A stretch of DNA of 64,000 bases from Branchiostoma floridae (GCF_000003815.2 NC_049980.1:23783932-23847931), one strand, 5' to 3'; counted from the stretch's first letter, positions 41,401 to 55,580 are shown. The notes: generated by a model not told the origin, from the letters alone. Made by a program: numbers and translations.

Positions 41401-44400
41401 AAACAGTTGCGGATTGAAAATGTTTCCAGTTTGGTAAAAATCTTCCTAGCAAACAACTTAAACTGCACTTCCTTGCAGTCGGCTACACGAAAGTCCAGAA
41501 TCCTATTAAATTGCTAACGCAAAGTAGTCGTTCGAAATTGATGAAACTTACTCAATGATAAACCTTGGGAATGTCGTAGTTGCCCAAACTTTTACTTCAC
41601 GGCAAACCCGGGGATAAACATTCTGCGCACGAAGACACATTCTTGTTAGCTCGGGCTCGTACACGCTTCAAAAGTGGTTCTCACGTCAACGTCGCTGTCT
41701 AAAAGCGTCATTACACTTCGTCCAATTCTGCAATGTAAATGCGTGAGGGCAGCTTCAATTGTTTTGTTAGGCTCGCATTCCCTAAAGGAAAAGTTTTATA
41801 ACACAACTACAAATCCAGACCTTATAAGTAAATAATATAGTTTAATGTTGGTGCAATGTTACAGTGATTACCTTCACAACAGGTTATTTATTTACTGTGC
41901 TACGTTTTGAATCGTCTACGACCTTCGATTTTTTTATTTTTGTTTTTGGCATTATCAACTTGCGTACAATCCACCCTTATCAGTCCCCAACATGCAAGTA
42001 ATAACCATTTCTATGATCGCGAATTGATACCACATGAGTGTGTCCAATCAAAGTTTGAAAAGACCCTAATATTTTCGGCGAAAAGCGGTGAGATGACTTC
42101 TGTATGGCCCTGAATGCCTGAATAACACTTACTTTCCAGCTGCCTTTCCATTTCGCTACATTAAGATGCACGGTGTGGGAAGGACTCCGCTTAATGGTCA
42201 TCCCGTCCGGATCCGCGGAGCATATGGTGGGTTTGATGAGGAGGGTTCAAACGACCTGTCTTTAACATGAAATTGCTTCATCAGATTTTCTCAAGCATGT
42301 CCCCCAGGGTTAATGGCACTGGGTGCTCTTTTGTACACAGAAGATACAAAAGACATAGTAATAGTGCTCTATACATGTCACATATATTCTCGTTGTCTGT
42401 CACCATGGTTATGAACTCGTGGATTTAGATCTACATGGGTCTGTATATTTGAGGAAAATTAATATATCAACATTGAATACTGTGACTATCGTCAATAAAC
42501 TCGTCTCGTGTTGCTATATGCGTTTGCGATGGATTCTGGGTGATAAATTTCAAAGGTAAACACGGGCTTTTTGTGACGTTTTATGTGGAACCTGTGTTGT
42601 AGTATAACATATCTAGTGTCGGCGGAATGCACCTTCACCTGTAGAGCGGAGGGCAGGCCTTTAAACCTTGCATGAATGTAAGCGCATCTAAAGATGTGGA
42701 TTTCAGGGAGCTGTAACGTCGCAAAGGCTTTTACGTGCCCCATGGAAGGACGGACTCTAAAGTGGGAGATCCAAGGCTTTCTAACAACTAGCCTTCCGAC
42801 CAAGCCCTCAGGACCTGTACACTCACCGGCTGGACGAATCAATTTTGCCTTTGGGCGCTCCAACCCAGCCCTTTACTTGATAGCAACTCAATTTAAAATC
42901 ATCTCTATATTCTACGCACCTGACAAGCCCGTTGGTAATGAAAGTAACCGGGGTACTTGTTCAGCGCGTAGTTGATGCAGAATGCGTGTCAGCATGAATC
43001 CAAGCATGGTGTCAGCAAGTCCAATTAACCTGTTGTTGTATACTGAATATACCGCATTTGATTGTCAACGTCGAACAATATATACATATATTTCTGACGG
43101 AGCTCATAACACTTTTCTCTAAAAGCCTCGCGATCACGACTCTCTTGGCTCAAACTAGATAACTTAGCACCGTTTCTCGTTGGTATGGTTAATATGGATC
43201 TCAAACTTGATACCAGGAGATTTCATACAGCGGAACATGCTGAACATAGCGTCCAAACAAATATTGGCGACCGTTGATGCCCCTAAACTATATGTGTCTA
43301 CATCAAAACAGCCCTCTTACAGAGTGTTCCGGGCAACCTAGACATGAGTAAATAGTGCAAATGAGAACATCATTTGCATAATTAATGAGGAAATGCTATC
43401 AGTCCAAAGAGGTAAATGACGGGAAGTTGATAACTGAGGCATTTGGAAGTTAACTGAAAATCAACATCATCAAACATCAGGGCCTCCTTTGAATAATTGA
43501 ATGATGAGAAAATACTAGAATAGCCTTCTTTGCTAAGATAGGACTTCCAGACCAACTTGTTTCATGTGGGTACACAGAATGACATACACCATTGGGGGTC
43601 TTATTTGCATATTCAGTACCAAAAATCACTTGGCAAAGGTATGGGGTCGTGGAACTCTGCCCCCCCCCCCCCTCAGCTATTACTCTCGAAATGTCATGCA
43701 TAGCACTTCAACCAGGAGGCAACACCCCTCACATTGCCATGAGGAAGGTTTCATCCCACTCGAAATAAGCAATCAACAAGTCTGCCGAGCTCCCTATCCC
43801 TGCTGACCCCGGCAGTCATATGTTGCATTGTTTCCCTTCCGCTGTGGTATTAGCTCAATACGGCGGAATATTGTTCAATGGGCGTTAAACCATGCCGACA
43901 ACGTGAACTGTCTTTTCGGGGAATCACGTACTCAAGTTGAAAGGCACCCGCCGTCTGTAGCGTGCCTTACTTTGATCCCTTAAGCGTCTGGTAGATGGAC
44001 CCTCTATTGCTATATTTGCTGGCCAAGACGGAACTAAAACCCAACATAATATTGATATTCCCTCGTGTAGGTAAGGAAAGTCACAAGATCTCACTGGTGG
44101 CCCAGGGGAATCGTAGATATCAGATTATGATGAGCCATTAAGGTGTTTGGTGCCAATCTCTGTTTCAGTGGAAGTTACGTACGTTCAAACATATATCCAA
44201 TTATTCATACGTGCTATGATAATAGTACTTCCGTTTGCACTGTGCATATGATGCATGTTAATTTGATATCTACAACGACGATTGCTACAAGTCTGAGCCT
44301 GCATTGAGCGAAAAAAGGTTTTCGTCAGCTCTTAATCTTCTAAACTAGCGGGTTCTCTATGGTATTCATTTCTGGACTTCCTATAGCATAGCTGCCCTTC

Positions 44401-46209
44401 GCTGCAATTGAGTTACACTTTCTTGCCACACTGCATTGATAAGTGCCCACGCTTTGGAGTGCTGCGGAATCAATCAACGATTCCAATTTTTACCCAGGAG
44501 GGCTGTAACCTCTTAACCAGACACCCTTGTGACTTTAAAGTCACCATTGACACGTCTCCTTTGTACAATTCAATTACCTGTTTCTTGTCACCCATCCTCT
44601 TGTGTAATTTTTCCTATGACGTCAGTTGTGAGGTAAAGAGCTTTGAGAGCAATAGTCACTCTCCGGAGCGTGTCAAACCGCTTGACTCGGTGACAAGAAA
44701 GGTTAATCAGAGGCTTCAAGAACCATATTCATGCGCTGTATATCACAAAGAAGAACGTAATTCAGCACTTGCTCACTATTTCGATGCGAAATGGAAAGAA
44801 GGCAGAAACTCACCACGGCGTAACTCTACAACTAAGCAGCTGTAAAAGGCTACTTGGTATCGGGACGATGATTCCAAATATCAGGTGATCTGCATCGATC
44901 AAAACTGACCCTGCACTTGCAAGGGAAACGGCGGAAGAGAACTATGACGGACGTATGGAACAGGTGACTTTAGCATAGCACAGTAGGCTTTTCAGTGTAT
45001 AGTTTAGCATCCCTTAAAGTTTTCTTTGATTTTTATGTGTGGTTTATGGTTGTATCTGTTTACATTTGTTTTGTTTTTGTTTTCTATCACATTTTTAATT
45101 TATATGATCATTTCTGCTTTTAAAAGAACTTTTAAAAAGTTTTCTTTACTCACTGGACTCAGTTAGCGACAAGTTTTACTTAAAGGTAACTTTTGCATTA
45201 GCATCGATTTTAGTGAAAGACATCCCCTGGTTCTCATTTTCTTCACCTTTGGATCGCCTTAAATTGTTTGAAGAACTAATTTTTCCTTACCACGTCTTTA
45301 CCAAATCTCCATGGCCCTGTGCAGGGAAAAGGAATACTGTTCAATCTGTCCCCAAATTCAACTATCTGTCCTTCACGGGCTTCCGTGCAACACTTAATGG
45401 ACGTAATTGTCTGTGTGGTCCCGCTACACTTCATCATCCGGGCGATAAACATCTCCTGGGCCGGCGATGGAAACCCTCGCGTACTTGAATTCCATAATAA
45501 CATCCTAGATTTAAGGCAGAACCGCGTTGCTGATAATCAAGTGCAAGTCCTCGAGGCTATATCTGGAGCAATTACAGAGTCTGGATAAAACTGGAAGAAA
45601 AGTTTCTATCGCGCCACTTGGAGCTGTTGTAAGTAATCATTGAAAGACCGGCTAAAATCTGCACTAACTTATATAGTAAAATCTACGCATACCTATCGCT
45701 CTCTGGCTTTTTGACGAGCCAGCGAAAGAAGTGACACATCGATTCCTGCTTCAAACAAAACGATTTCCTTCACTAAAGGATTAACATTCGATTATTTTGT
45801 TAACTCGTATTTGAGTTTGGCCCTGCCTCTTCATTGTACGGTCCGCAGAACCGTTGACAATTGGAAACAGCGTTTGGTTTTGTGACGCAAGTCACAGATT
45901 TTGTGATTCAACATAAAACAGCATAAACCCCGTTTTCTGGGTCCATTTTCAACACAGGCATCATCAATACCCAGGAACACCGATCACCAGAAACGACCAT
46001 CAATGGGAGATTGTCATCGGTAAATACATATGAGCAAATTAAAATGGACTGTAGTGTAAAGTTTATGATTGAAGATACATGGCTATGGTTAGGTCAACTT
46101 AACCACCTATTAAGAAATGCAAGGGAGATATAAACCGAAAAATTGGACTCAACGAATTTTCGACTCAATCACACTGGACACGTGACTTAATACAGTAAGG
46201 TCAGTAATG
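38471..46209. other. Non-coding interval
   Basis: No gene supported. It holds a single diverged octamer-repeat piece (43360-43400), a poly-C run (43661-43672) and an interrupted minus-strand ORF at 40.4-41.1 kb that I do not recognise. Confidence 0.45.
43360..43400. repeat. Octamer-repeat fragment
   Basis: TGCAAATGAGAACATC followed by ATTTGCATAATTAATGAG matches the module joints in the 24.4-26.3 kb cluster. Confidence 0.65.
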
Positions 46210-46484
46210 NNNNNNNNNNNNNNNNNNNNNNNNNNNNNNNNNNNNNNNNNNNNNNNNNNNNNNNNNNNNNNNNNNNNNNNNNNNNNNNNNNNNNNNNNNN
46301 NNNNNNNNNNNNNNNNNNNNNNNNNNNNNNNNNNNNNNNNNNNNNNNNNNNNNNNNNNNNNNNNNNNNNNNNNNNNNNNNNNNNNNNNNNNNNNNNNNNN
46401 NNNNNNNNNNNNNNNNNNNNNNNNNNNNNNNNNNNNNNNNNNNNNNNNNNNNNNNNNNNNNNNNNNNNNNNNNNNNNNNNNNNN
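46210..46484. other. Assembly gap (275 N)
   Basis: A run of N; its length differs from 100, so it may be a sized gap. Confidence 1.
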
Positions 46485-46542
46485 ATTAGATTGGCAGAGT
46501 CAAGGTTGTATAGTGAGTCAAGCCGATCATCAACCACCGCGA

Positions 46543-46570
46543 ATGACGTGCTGACGTCACTGTCACGTCA
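46543..46570. promoter_or_regulatory. Second cluster of CRE-type sites
   Basis: ATGACGTG, TGACGTCA (46552-46559) and CACGTCA follow within 28 bases, next to the assembly gap. CREB/ATF-type binding is inferred. Confidence 0.35.
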
Positions 46571-49500
46571 TCAGTCCCCTCATTCTTGGGTTGTTTTATA
46601 ACATTCCATTAACTCTGAAGCGGTTATGATGAAATCCATTTTCCGTGCCCGTGAGCCGGTCAGGCGGGATGACATCCTGTGTGTGGGATCCTCCTGGGAC
46701 CTGCAGATAAGCCACAAGGTCTGACGAGAACAGTAATGATGGACAAAAATTGCACTTCAGCACGACCGCGCGTTTTATTGTTGCTATACGCCTGTGCCAG
46801 ATAGGATGTTCAACGGCGTTAATTTCTAGCTTTTATATCATCACACGTCCAAAGGATCACTGAAACTCTCTTACGGTGGGGTCGAATAAGCTCCCCTATA
46901 GCGACAAAAGTGGAATCATCTTAAACCTGTTTGTTTTACTGTTTTTCGTCTGACTTTCATCTCACGCTTATATGAAACATTTTGAAGGCCTATGTGTATG
47001 TCGCAAGCCCTTAGAACAATGCGTGATCTCTAGCGAGTTATTTCACCGTCTTTCATCCGATCCACACTGGAATATCCGTACAGGTGTGCCCTCTCGATTT
47101 CATAATCTACATAAAAGGCCCATGTGATTCAGACCACTCTCAACTTCTGGGCCCTAAAATGTTTACTGCACACAGCTTCATCTTAATGATTTCTAGCGAT
47201 TTCAAGGTTTTGGTTTTATACGTTGAGAATACGTGACATATACCAGGCAGAGCCTTCGAACATTAAGTGCATCAACGTCTCCCTCGCCGCCTTGTTAAGG
47301 GTACTGTGGTGCCTTTGGGAGTAGAATTCTCCTGGTGGCTGCCCTTGGATCAAGTTAAGTATCATCTTCAGACGTCAGTGTCCGACGTGCAGCATATTCG
47401 TAAGCTCACCACCGCAGGCCCTTTGGCCCCGTTGAGTCACCTTCGCAACCGACCGGTGCCAAATGCATTTTAATGGGGTCCATGAAATACTGCGAGGATT
47501 TCCGCGAGAACGAACTTAAGCATTCTTCCTTAGCTACGTTTCAGCCATGGAGAGAGTAGTTTTAAAGGTATATCGTCTTAAATCTCGAAAGAACAGGAGA
47601 GGACGCTGCTGTCTATGCTCCTTCGTTGCCCAAGCGAATCGATATTGCGTTTGCGCCGGTAAGTCGAAGTGCTTTATGATCCTGCCTTCTCTGAGACCAT
47701 AAATTCTCCATTTCTGTTACAGACGGGGAGTTCTTCCGTGCACTTCGTCTTTAAGACGTTCCCGTAAAAAAATGGTAAATCTGCAGAGACGTTAATGGAA
47801 ACGGTATTGAAGATGAGCCTGATACTTCCTGCTGAACCACGGTTCGATAGGATTCAGTTTCAACCTGAAGGACCCTTACTATCTTTCTGAAAAGTAACTT
47901 GTGACATGGAAGTGCACTGCGAGGAGGCACGACATTATGTAACCTTACTTTCGTTCCATTACACTGATAATTCAATATCATTGAAAGTTTGAAACCCATT
48001 AGATGCCACCCGTTGCCACCTGCAGGCTAGATATGTCATTCGGAATGTATCCGTGAGTCAAACATAGGTGCCTTTCATGGGGAGCCTCTGTAGACAAATT
48101 CGATACCAATGCTGTTTCACAAGAGTGCAGCACATATGTCAGTGGCAGTATAACCATAAAGATTAAAGACTTTAATGGATGAGGTGACAGTAATCCAATT
48201 TTGCCTTGATATTGGTGGCGGTAAAATGACCGTAAAACGCTTAAGTGGGCCGCCTAGTACAAAACTAATAATGGCGTATGCAGGCAAGTTGGCTTCTCAT
48301 CGCCGTGCTTGATCATGACATACCGCACACGAAGTACGTAGATCAGATAAGCGCGTGCCAGCAGTTTATGCTCGTGTTCAAAGATGTTTAAAGAAACAGC
48401 CGTGTATTATCTTGTCACGTCACGTCACACGGCGCCATGCAGCACGACTATCTGATACGTGTCTCTGCCTGTACATTCAACCACTGCATTTGGCATTCAC
48501 CCAACTCCGCATCCATGATGACTGTTAAACATTTCCAATTCTAATCCTTGCAGGAGCATTTCTGTCAAGGCGCCAGTTGCGTTGATACCATGACATGCAC
48601 GGCAAGATGTTTCACACATCATAGAGCACGCCCGATTTATCCCTATACACATGAAGATATCTCACGCGCCATATGGAACGTTTCTTCACTTATCTCCGCC
48701 TTATCATTCTGCTGCGCTCCCGCTGCCTTGTTTTATTACTAAATGGGAACCAACTGTAAGTTCGATAACAACATTAGCTGCTATAAATCCTTCAGCACTG
48801 AACGGAAATTTAAGATCGTTCAGCTTACTTGTTCATCGATAGACGGTAATTCTATTATCTTTGCTTCCTTGCGGACAGCATTCCAAGCACGTTACGAACA
48901 AGGCCATGGTTTGATGAGTTTACGATCCTCAAGTCGATACGCATAATCCCTGAGAGACCCTCAGTGATGGTTCGTTCTAGCCCAGAGCCTCCACACCCTA
49001 ATCTGCCCTTTCTGCTCGGAGTCTAAAGCGCAGATAATGGTTGCCAAAGGTCAAGATGTCTGGCCTGTTAGTAATAAAAGACATACGTTTCTTGGAAGGC
49101 ATCTTCTGTACGCGCCCATGGTTCATCCATCAAACAGAAAGTCAACTTGGTAAAACATCTCCTGAAGTTATGATATTCCATTCGACCTTTTCAACTGGAA
49201 TGACTTCTTTCGTTAACTGTCAGTTCTGAAGTCGTAAACAGCGAACACATTCGTTTCAGTCCTCATACATGTGCAAAGCAATTTTCTCACATATATCGTT
49301 AACATATCTTTTGATCGCGTTTTGCCATTCTCACGCGTTTCAGCGTACATTGAACTGACACCCCTTCCTTCTGAATAAGGTGGGAGGCAGGTGTTGTCAC
49401 TCTGCACATGAATGCTGTAGATGCGTCCCCGTTTTGCCTTGATCATACTGGATTGAATGAAAGATGAAAGCAGCAGGACGAGCAGACTGCTGGACGCTTC

Positions 49501-52440
49501 GCCATTCCAAAAGCATCACCGTAGAATTGATAGCCTGCTCCTTTACCCTTAGCAAGGAAGTGTCGGCTGAAGCGCGTCCGTCATCCCCGTGAGGAATGAG
49601 CCGTCGTGTGGCCCCGTGTTAAGGTCTCATCGCAGCTGGACGTCTGTAGATAACGAACAGAAAATGTTAAACGTGCTAAGTTTGACTTAAGCACTTGACT
49701 CCTGGGAAAACATCCAAAAACTACCATGACCCAGGTAACAGAGAGTCGTCCATCATCCGGGTATTTTCATACAGCTCGGCAGGGGTTGAATAGAGCTCTG
49801 ATGGCGTCCAAGTGGAGTTATGAAATAATCTTTGATAAGTGTCATAAACCAGTAAATTTCTTGGATTACTGTCAACATGTGCATTTTGTGATCGTAACAT
49901 AGAGTGTCTTTTCGTTCCTCTTATAACCCCTTATCTTTCAAAGGACTGTTAGGAAACTTTTTCACCTCTGCCAGGGTGTTAGTTAATGACTGGATCCTTT
50001 CATCCCTTCACTCTGCGTGCATGTGCATGGCACGTGCATAGATATAGTCTCTAGCAGGCCTTCCTAAAGGGTTATGGAATGTAGAATTCGGAGAAATGAT
50101 GGTAAATAATTTACAAGGAGAGTCAGTCTGCGGTAAGTGTAACATTTCCCCTTGGAAATGCTTTGGTAAATGAAATGCTATGGTGGCCAAACTCCCCTGG
50201 CAAAACGTTTTCACTATTTGGCTAATTAAATTTTACTATTTTTCGGCCAGCGTAGTTAGTCTGGTGGAGACTAGCCTAGGCAGCTCTAACTAGTACATTT
50301 ACTAATAACGTTTTGAAGATCTCTAAGTAAAGAAGAGGAACATGCACCTTGCATGAATGAAATGAAAAGTTAACCATCTCATATCAGTGCCTGATGTCAG
50401 GATGATATTTCAACCAAGGCATGTTTATCAATCATGAGTAGTGAATGGTGACAAAGGTCAATTTCACCATATCTACCATGTACTTCATCGTACCCTGTAC
50501 ATTTGTGTATTAAATCATGTTTGACTTCAACAAAAGCTGATGATAATCTAATCTTACGAAGTCCCAGGAATGGAGTCAGATGCTGTACATGCATGTATAT
50601 CAACTTACTTCTTTTCCAAATAATCCAACTGAAAGTTTTTTCGATGCACTATGAATTTAACCTTTTGTTGATCCACGACAAATAGTAGTGGACAAGCCCA
50701 ATTTAACCGTACACACTCGCGCCCCATCTTAATTCAGAAAGACGCTGTATATTCGCATAGTTCCCGTTCAGAAGTACTTAATTCAAGCCCACCATCAGAC
50801 TAGTTTTGCCTTGTGTGTGTCGTCTAACATGGTCAAAGCTCAAATGAGCAGAGTACATGTGATCTGGCTTTTATAGTCCAGGTGCATAATGCCCTAGGTG
50901 GCTTGACCGATCACAGTTCATCGTCTTGGGCTGTGATGGTTGGGCAGTGTTGTGTGCTCTTCTGGCGGCGATGTTCTTCCGATTCCATTTCTTGGTGAAG
51001 TTTCTTGACCTTGTGTACAGGATCTCCCCTGGGTCCGGAGCTCCAGAGCATTCACCGGCAAAGTCAAATCCATTAAGAGAATTCAGTAGGCAAATAGTAG
51101 TGGACAAGCTAAAGCCAACCGTATCTTCAGAAAAGACGCTGTAGCCGCATAGTTCCCGTCCAGAAGTACTTTATTCTTCGTGATCCAAGGACACATCAAC
51201 CTGATACATTTAAAAGTAACTTAAAAAGCCCTTCCTGTGCTTGTTGTACTGTTCTTGTGCTTAGGTAATGAACACATCTCAAGGTGTTTTATAAAGATTA
51301 CCTGATGGAAGCTATTTATTTCATGCTTTCACCGTACCCAGCTTCGGGCCGTTATCCCTTGTTTTTCGTCTTAGGTGAAATGTCTTCCTGTCTTATTATG
51401 TTTGGCAATACAGATTACTAAGTTCATAGTTTCCAACATTACTTATCGCTTGGGATTTAGTGATATATGCGGCAATCCTGTGTAGAAATGTAACGCTCAC
51501 AGCCGGATCTGCGGAAGTAATTTTCCATGGGCTTTAGGAATTAACCGACTGACATCATACGTCCAACAACATCCTCTCCGACATTCATCATGATGGTGAT
51601 GAATACTCATAACTTGTTTTCTAAGCAACGTTCTCCACAGGACTTAAGTCCTCGGCGTTCTTAGCGTATCTATCACCCGTCTTGGGGGAGACGCTGGTAA
51701 TAGCCTTGCCTATCGCTCGCTATTTAATAGTCTCCCGGCCGTGGCAATCATTGACAACCGTTCTCTGTGCGTTGGTGATAAGGAAATGCTGCCGGGTCGA
51801 GGAAGTCCTCTTAGGCCGAGAAATGATATAATTGATGGTTCTGCTGTCCCTATAAGGTTAGATGTAAAAGGTTCCACGAAAAATAATAGAGGAAACGTTG
51901 AGGCGTATTATCAATCAATGGCCTTTCTTGACACCCCGCAGTTTATATGTATGTATCATTAAGAACCCACAAGCTGTTTTTTACCTATGCAGCATAGTCT
52001 CAATATTCAAGATATAACCTACCCATATGTGTACTTAAAACTGGCATGCCAATTATGCATACGTGAGGCTGGTAGTCATATGAGATATTGGTGTTTTCTT
52101 TCACACAACCTATCGGTAGCCCTTTCACTATGGCCTTGGGGCATACCAAACCATATCTGTGAAGGAAAACTTCAATAGTCTGACGGTGATACAATCTACT
52201 TGGTTTTCTGCCAAAGTACATCAAAGTATGCATTATTTTTCCACTGACGAATCATGTTTTGTTATTAGGCTTCCCGTGGAGCTATTGCTGCCAGTTAATC
52301 ACCGAACAGAGCAAGCAGAGGAAGTCGTGACAACGTTTTGTCACTTCTTCGTGGCGATATGGTAAAGATGTGTCTATACCTCCAGTAACAAGTAGTACCA
52401 GATACAAGTACGTCCCGCTTGTATGGTAGTGAATGAGGCC
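46571..52440. other. Non-coding interval
   Basis: Only short, unsupported ORFs on both strands. One run of overlapping GTCAC units (48414-48430) gives three CRE half-sites. Nothing else recognised. Confidence 0.45.
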
Positions 52441-52456
52441 CTTGTGCTACATGTTA

Positions 52457-54200
52457 AGCCCCCTTCACACGAGAGCACGAATGAGCCGGTGTGACAGCGA
52501 TCTCGCCCCCCCGTGATCTCGCCCCCCCGGGGGCGACATCACTAGCGATCTCGCCCCCCCGGGGCGAAATCACTAGCGATCTCGCCCTCGGGGGGTAGAG
52601 ATCTCGGGGGGGTGAGACCGCTGCCTTAAGGGATTTTTCGCCCCCCCGAAAAAAGGGGTTTACATGACATTTTAGAAGTTGATTGGTATAAATCACAAAA
52701 TGCAGTTTCAGAATGATATAAGTACACGAGTTTGATACATAACTTCATTCAAAGTATCAATATTAACGTAATTACATGGTAATAAGATAGTTGAACTTGT
52801 TTCAGACAAGGAGGGTTGGGTCCCTTGTATTCCCATTATTGCATATACCTGAGTCTTGACATAAGATGTATTTCATTGTATTCACCTGTCATCAAGCAAC
52901 CTATATATCTCCAATATGAAGTCTCTACCATGAAGTGACCACAAAAGAACTATGTAATGTCTTTATTAATTATGCAAATATTAGGTATTAATTAGAATAA
53001 CGCACATTTTGGTATATGCACCTGGCCAAGGGATATCTTCACCTCCAACATGACTGTTTTTTCTAGTATTTAGGAACTGATGCATTTACCCGTGTTTCTT
53101 AAGACTGGTATTTTACCAGTGTTTGTGTAGCATTTAGCAACAGCTATATCAACTTGCGCGTAGATAGTGTTTATAATGAGAAACTATTATTCACGTGTGT
53201 TTTTGTTGGTGCTTTGGAAATGTTTCCAGCACAAGAAAGAAAACACTGTGACAAATTGAAAACATATAGCTGACGTATTCCGTACCATAGACGGTGTTGA
53301 TTCATACGTTCTCAGTAGCACTGTTTTTGGGCCACCTCAGCTGCAAAAATTGTCTTTTTGATTTCAATGTCATGTTTGCACCGAACAATATACTATCGAC
53401 TTTCGAGGTATGACATCTTACGGTACGGTTATAAGGTGCCATATAGGTACCAGGTAACGCACCATATACGTTACTCCCCAGGTGCAGTATAGTACCAGGT
53501 AGCGCACGTGTAATATGTAGTAACCAGCTGCTCTTGGGGGGGGGGGGGGGCGAAAACGCTAAAGGGGGGCGAAAACCCTAGTGATCTCGCCCCCCGGGGG
53601 GCGAGATCGCTGGGGGGGCCAGATCGCTGTCACACCGGAATGCCGTCCGAATGAATTTTTTTTTCTATTCGTGGCAATTCCTCGCAATTCGTACTGTATT
53701 CTAAACATTCGTACTGCGTTCCAGATATTCGTCCCTGTTCTTTTGGCTGGCTCGAAAGTTTTTGACATGTCAAAAACTGTCGAGGTGCATTCGAAGTGTA
53801 GAAATATCGAGTGGCATTCCAAGTGGATTCTAAGTGGATTTTAACTATTCTAACTGCAGTCTGACCGCATTCTGTGGCATTCCAACATTATTCGAAACGT
53901 TCTTATCTCATTCGATGGAGAAACGAAACGGCAAGCCACTTCGAATCCTTCCCGAATGTGGCCAAAAGAATATCTCGAATGCAGTAAGAATTTCTAGAAT
54001 ACACTACGAATTCCCAGGAATAGAAAAGAATTTTCATTCTGACGGCATTCTGGCTCATTCCTTCTTGTGTGAAGGGGATATCAAGTCCATTTGGAATTCC
54101 CACTCGGAATGGCCCCGAATGTGTTACGAATTTTGCAAATACTTCATTCTGACTGGTTCGGCTTGATTCCTGCTAATTCGATTTCCGTGTGAAGGCCCTA
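52457..54200. mobile_element. Harbinger-like fold-back element carrying a nested insertion
   Basis: Outer ends: AGCCCCCTTCACACG on the left and CGTGTGAAGGCCCTA on the right, flanked by TTA on both sides (52454-52456, 54201-54203). A 3-bp TTA duplication with CCTTCACACG-type ends is typical of PIF/Harbinger elements (family knowledge). Internally ATTC words at roughly 10-12-base spacing in the left half become GAAT words in the right half, and 53639-53730 pairs with 53968-54060. No transposase ORF. Confidence 0.7.
52490..53634. mobile_element. Nested 1145-bp element with G/C-run subterminal repeats
   Basis: Terminal inverted repeats TGTGACAGCGATCT are perfect, with CCGG directly on both sides. 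Subterminal regions repeat CGATCTCGCCCCCC on the left and its complement on the right, with C or G runs of 6-14. The inverted arm of the host element preserves the empty site (54046-54060). No coding ORF. Superfamily not assigned. Confidence 0.75.
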
Positions 54201-54902
54201 TTAGAAACAACCTTACCATAACACGAGAATAGAGTAGTCATGTGTGGCTAGCATATACACATGTTTAAAACTTTATGATATGCTGTTGAGCAAAATTATT
54301 CTACATTTCTCTTCAAGCTAATGTGGTTCTATTTCTGAACATCTACTACGCCATACCGCTGAGAATGACCCATATGGGGAGTCTGCATGATCTACCCGAG
54401 AGTGGATATATCCCCTCACGTACACCATCTTCCCATTGGATCCTGCGTTCACTGAGGGACCAGAGATCGCTCATGGTCGAATGTTATCGACCGTGTGCCC
54501 TTAAGAAAGGCACTTTCCTCACTTCACTCGGGTTAAGATATAAGTACCTAGATCCGGCTAGGTCCTGTATTTGGTGACAGCCACACTGTAGTATTGAGGT
54601 CACCTGAGTTAGCGCCGAATGACAGGTGCTCCAGGCCCTTACGACTGAGCTCGCCTATTGTAAACTCCTCGCAATTCAGCCCCTGAGTAGTCGGCCCACT
54701 CGATAACCAAAACCCAATAACCAATCGCTCAACGATTTTTTTTTCAGATATAGAGCAAGTCGTTTTACGCTCTGTGTGTTTTAATGTCTTTTTAATCACA
54801 CTTCTACCTCTTACGTCAAATTCGGATTATGAAATCAAATGCAGTTTTAGTTACTGCGCAGGCCCTTACGCTTGAAATGGAGGGCCTCACCAATATGGTG
54901 GT

Positions 54903-54999
54903 TAGCCTGGGTACCATCCTATTTCTACCGGGGTCCTAACAAATTGTTAGGGTAGCGAGTTTAAGGAGCCCCGGTAGAAATAGGATGGTACCCAGGCTA
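54903..54999. mobile_element. 97-bp MITE with perfect 31-bp terminal inverted repeats
   Basis: The left end TAGCCTGGGTACCATCC.. (54903-54933) is the exact reverse complement of 54969-54999. The core holds a second hairpin CCTAACAA/TTGTTAGG. Flanks ATATGGTGG and TATGATGG resemble each other and may be a diverged target duplication. Confidence 0.85.
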
Positions 55000-55542
55000 T
55001 ATGATGGTCTCTGTTGAGAGAAAATATTTCATTTATGAACACAACACAGCATGACGACGTCCTCCCTCTCCACAGAGAGCCCAATTGTACTGTCGTAATT
55101 GCTTCCTTTGAGATTTCCTATTCAAGTTAAGTGAGTAAATTGAAAATTCCTCTTCTGACACGACAACACATTTGCACAATACATGACACGTTGTTGCAGC
55201 AGTTGATGTAAACCGTCTAGAAGTCTGAAATACTAGAAAGTTGAAACATGTACTTTTTCCAGTGTTAGCCATACACCTTAATCGCCCCTCTCAATGTCAG
55301 TTTAAAGAAGTCAGATCTGCTAGTACCTACATAAATAACATCGCCTTGCATAACACGTAAAACTATGTATTTCAGCCGATAAAACATTCAACGGTTACGG
55401 GGTGTTGATCATGGGCACATTACAATACATGCTTTATATATAGTGCAGGGTCATGGGATGAAGTCACGAATTCAGGGATTCACTTCGAGTGTACGTTAAC
55501 GACTTCTTTCCTTCCAACTATTGTGTACACGATACATCAGTC

Positions 55543-55580
55543 TTGGTTTGGTTTGGTTTGGTTTGGTTTGGTTTGGTTTG
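55543..55580. repeat. (TTGGT)n pentanucleotide repeat
   Basis: Seven successive GGTTT units without interruption. Confidence 0.95.

Noticed and set aside
42492-42863. 123-codon minus-strand ORF
   Set aside because: Overlaps an equally open plus-strand frame and shows no recognisable domain.
44408-44845. 145-codon plus-strand ORF
   Set aside because: No ATG at its start, no family resemblance, no good splice signals; within chance length for a 64-kb window.
46187-46554. ORFs of about 115 codons on both strands
   Set aside because: They consist mostly of the N gap.
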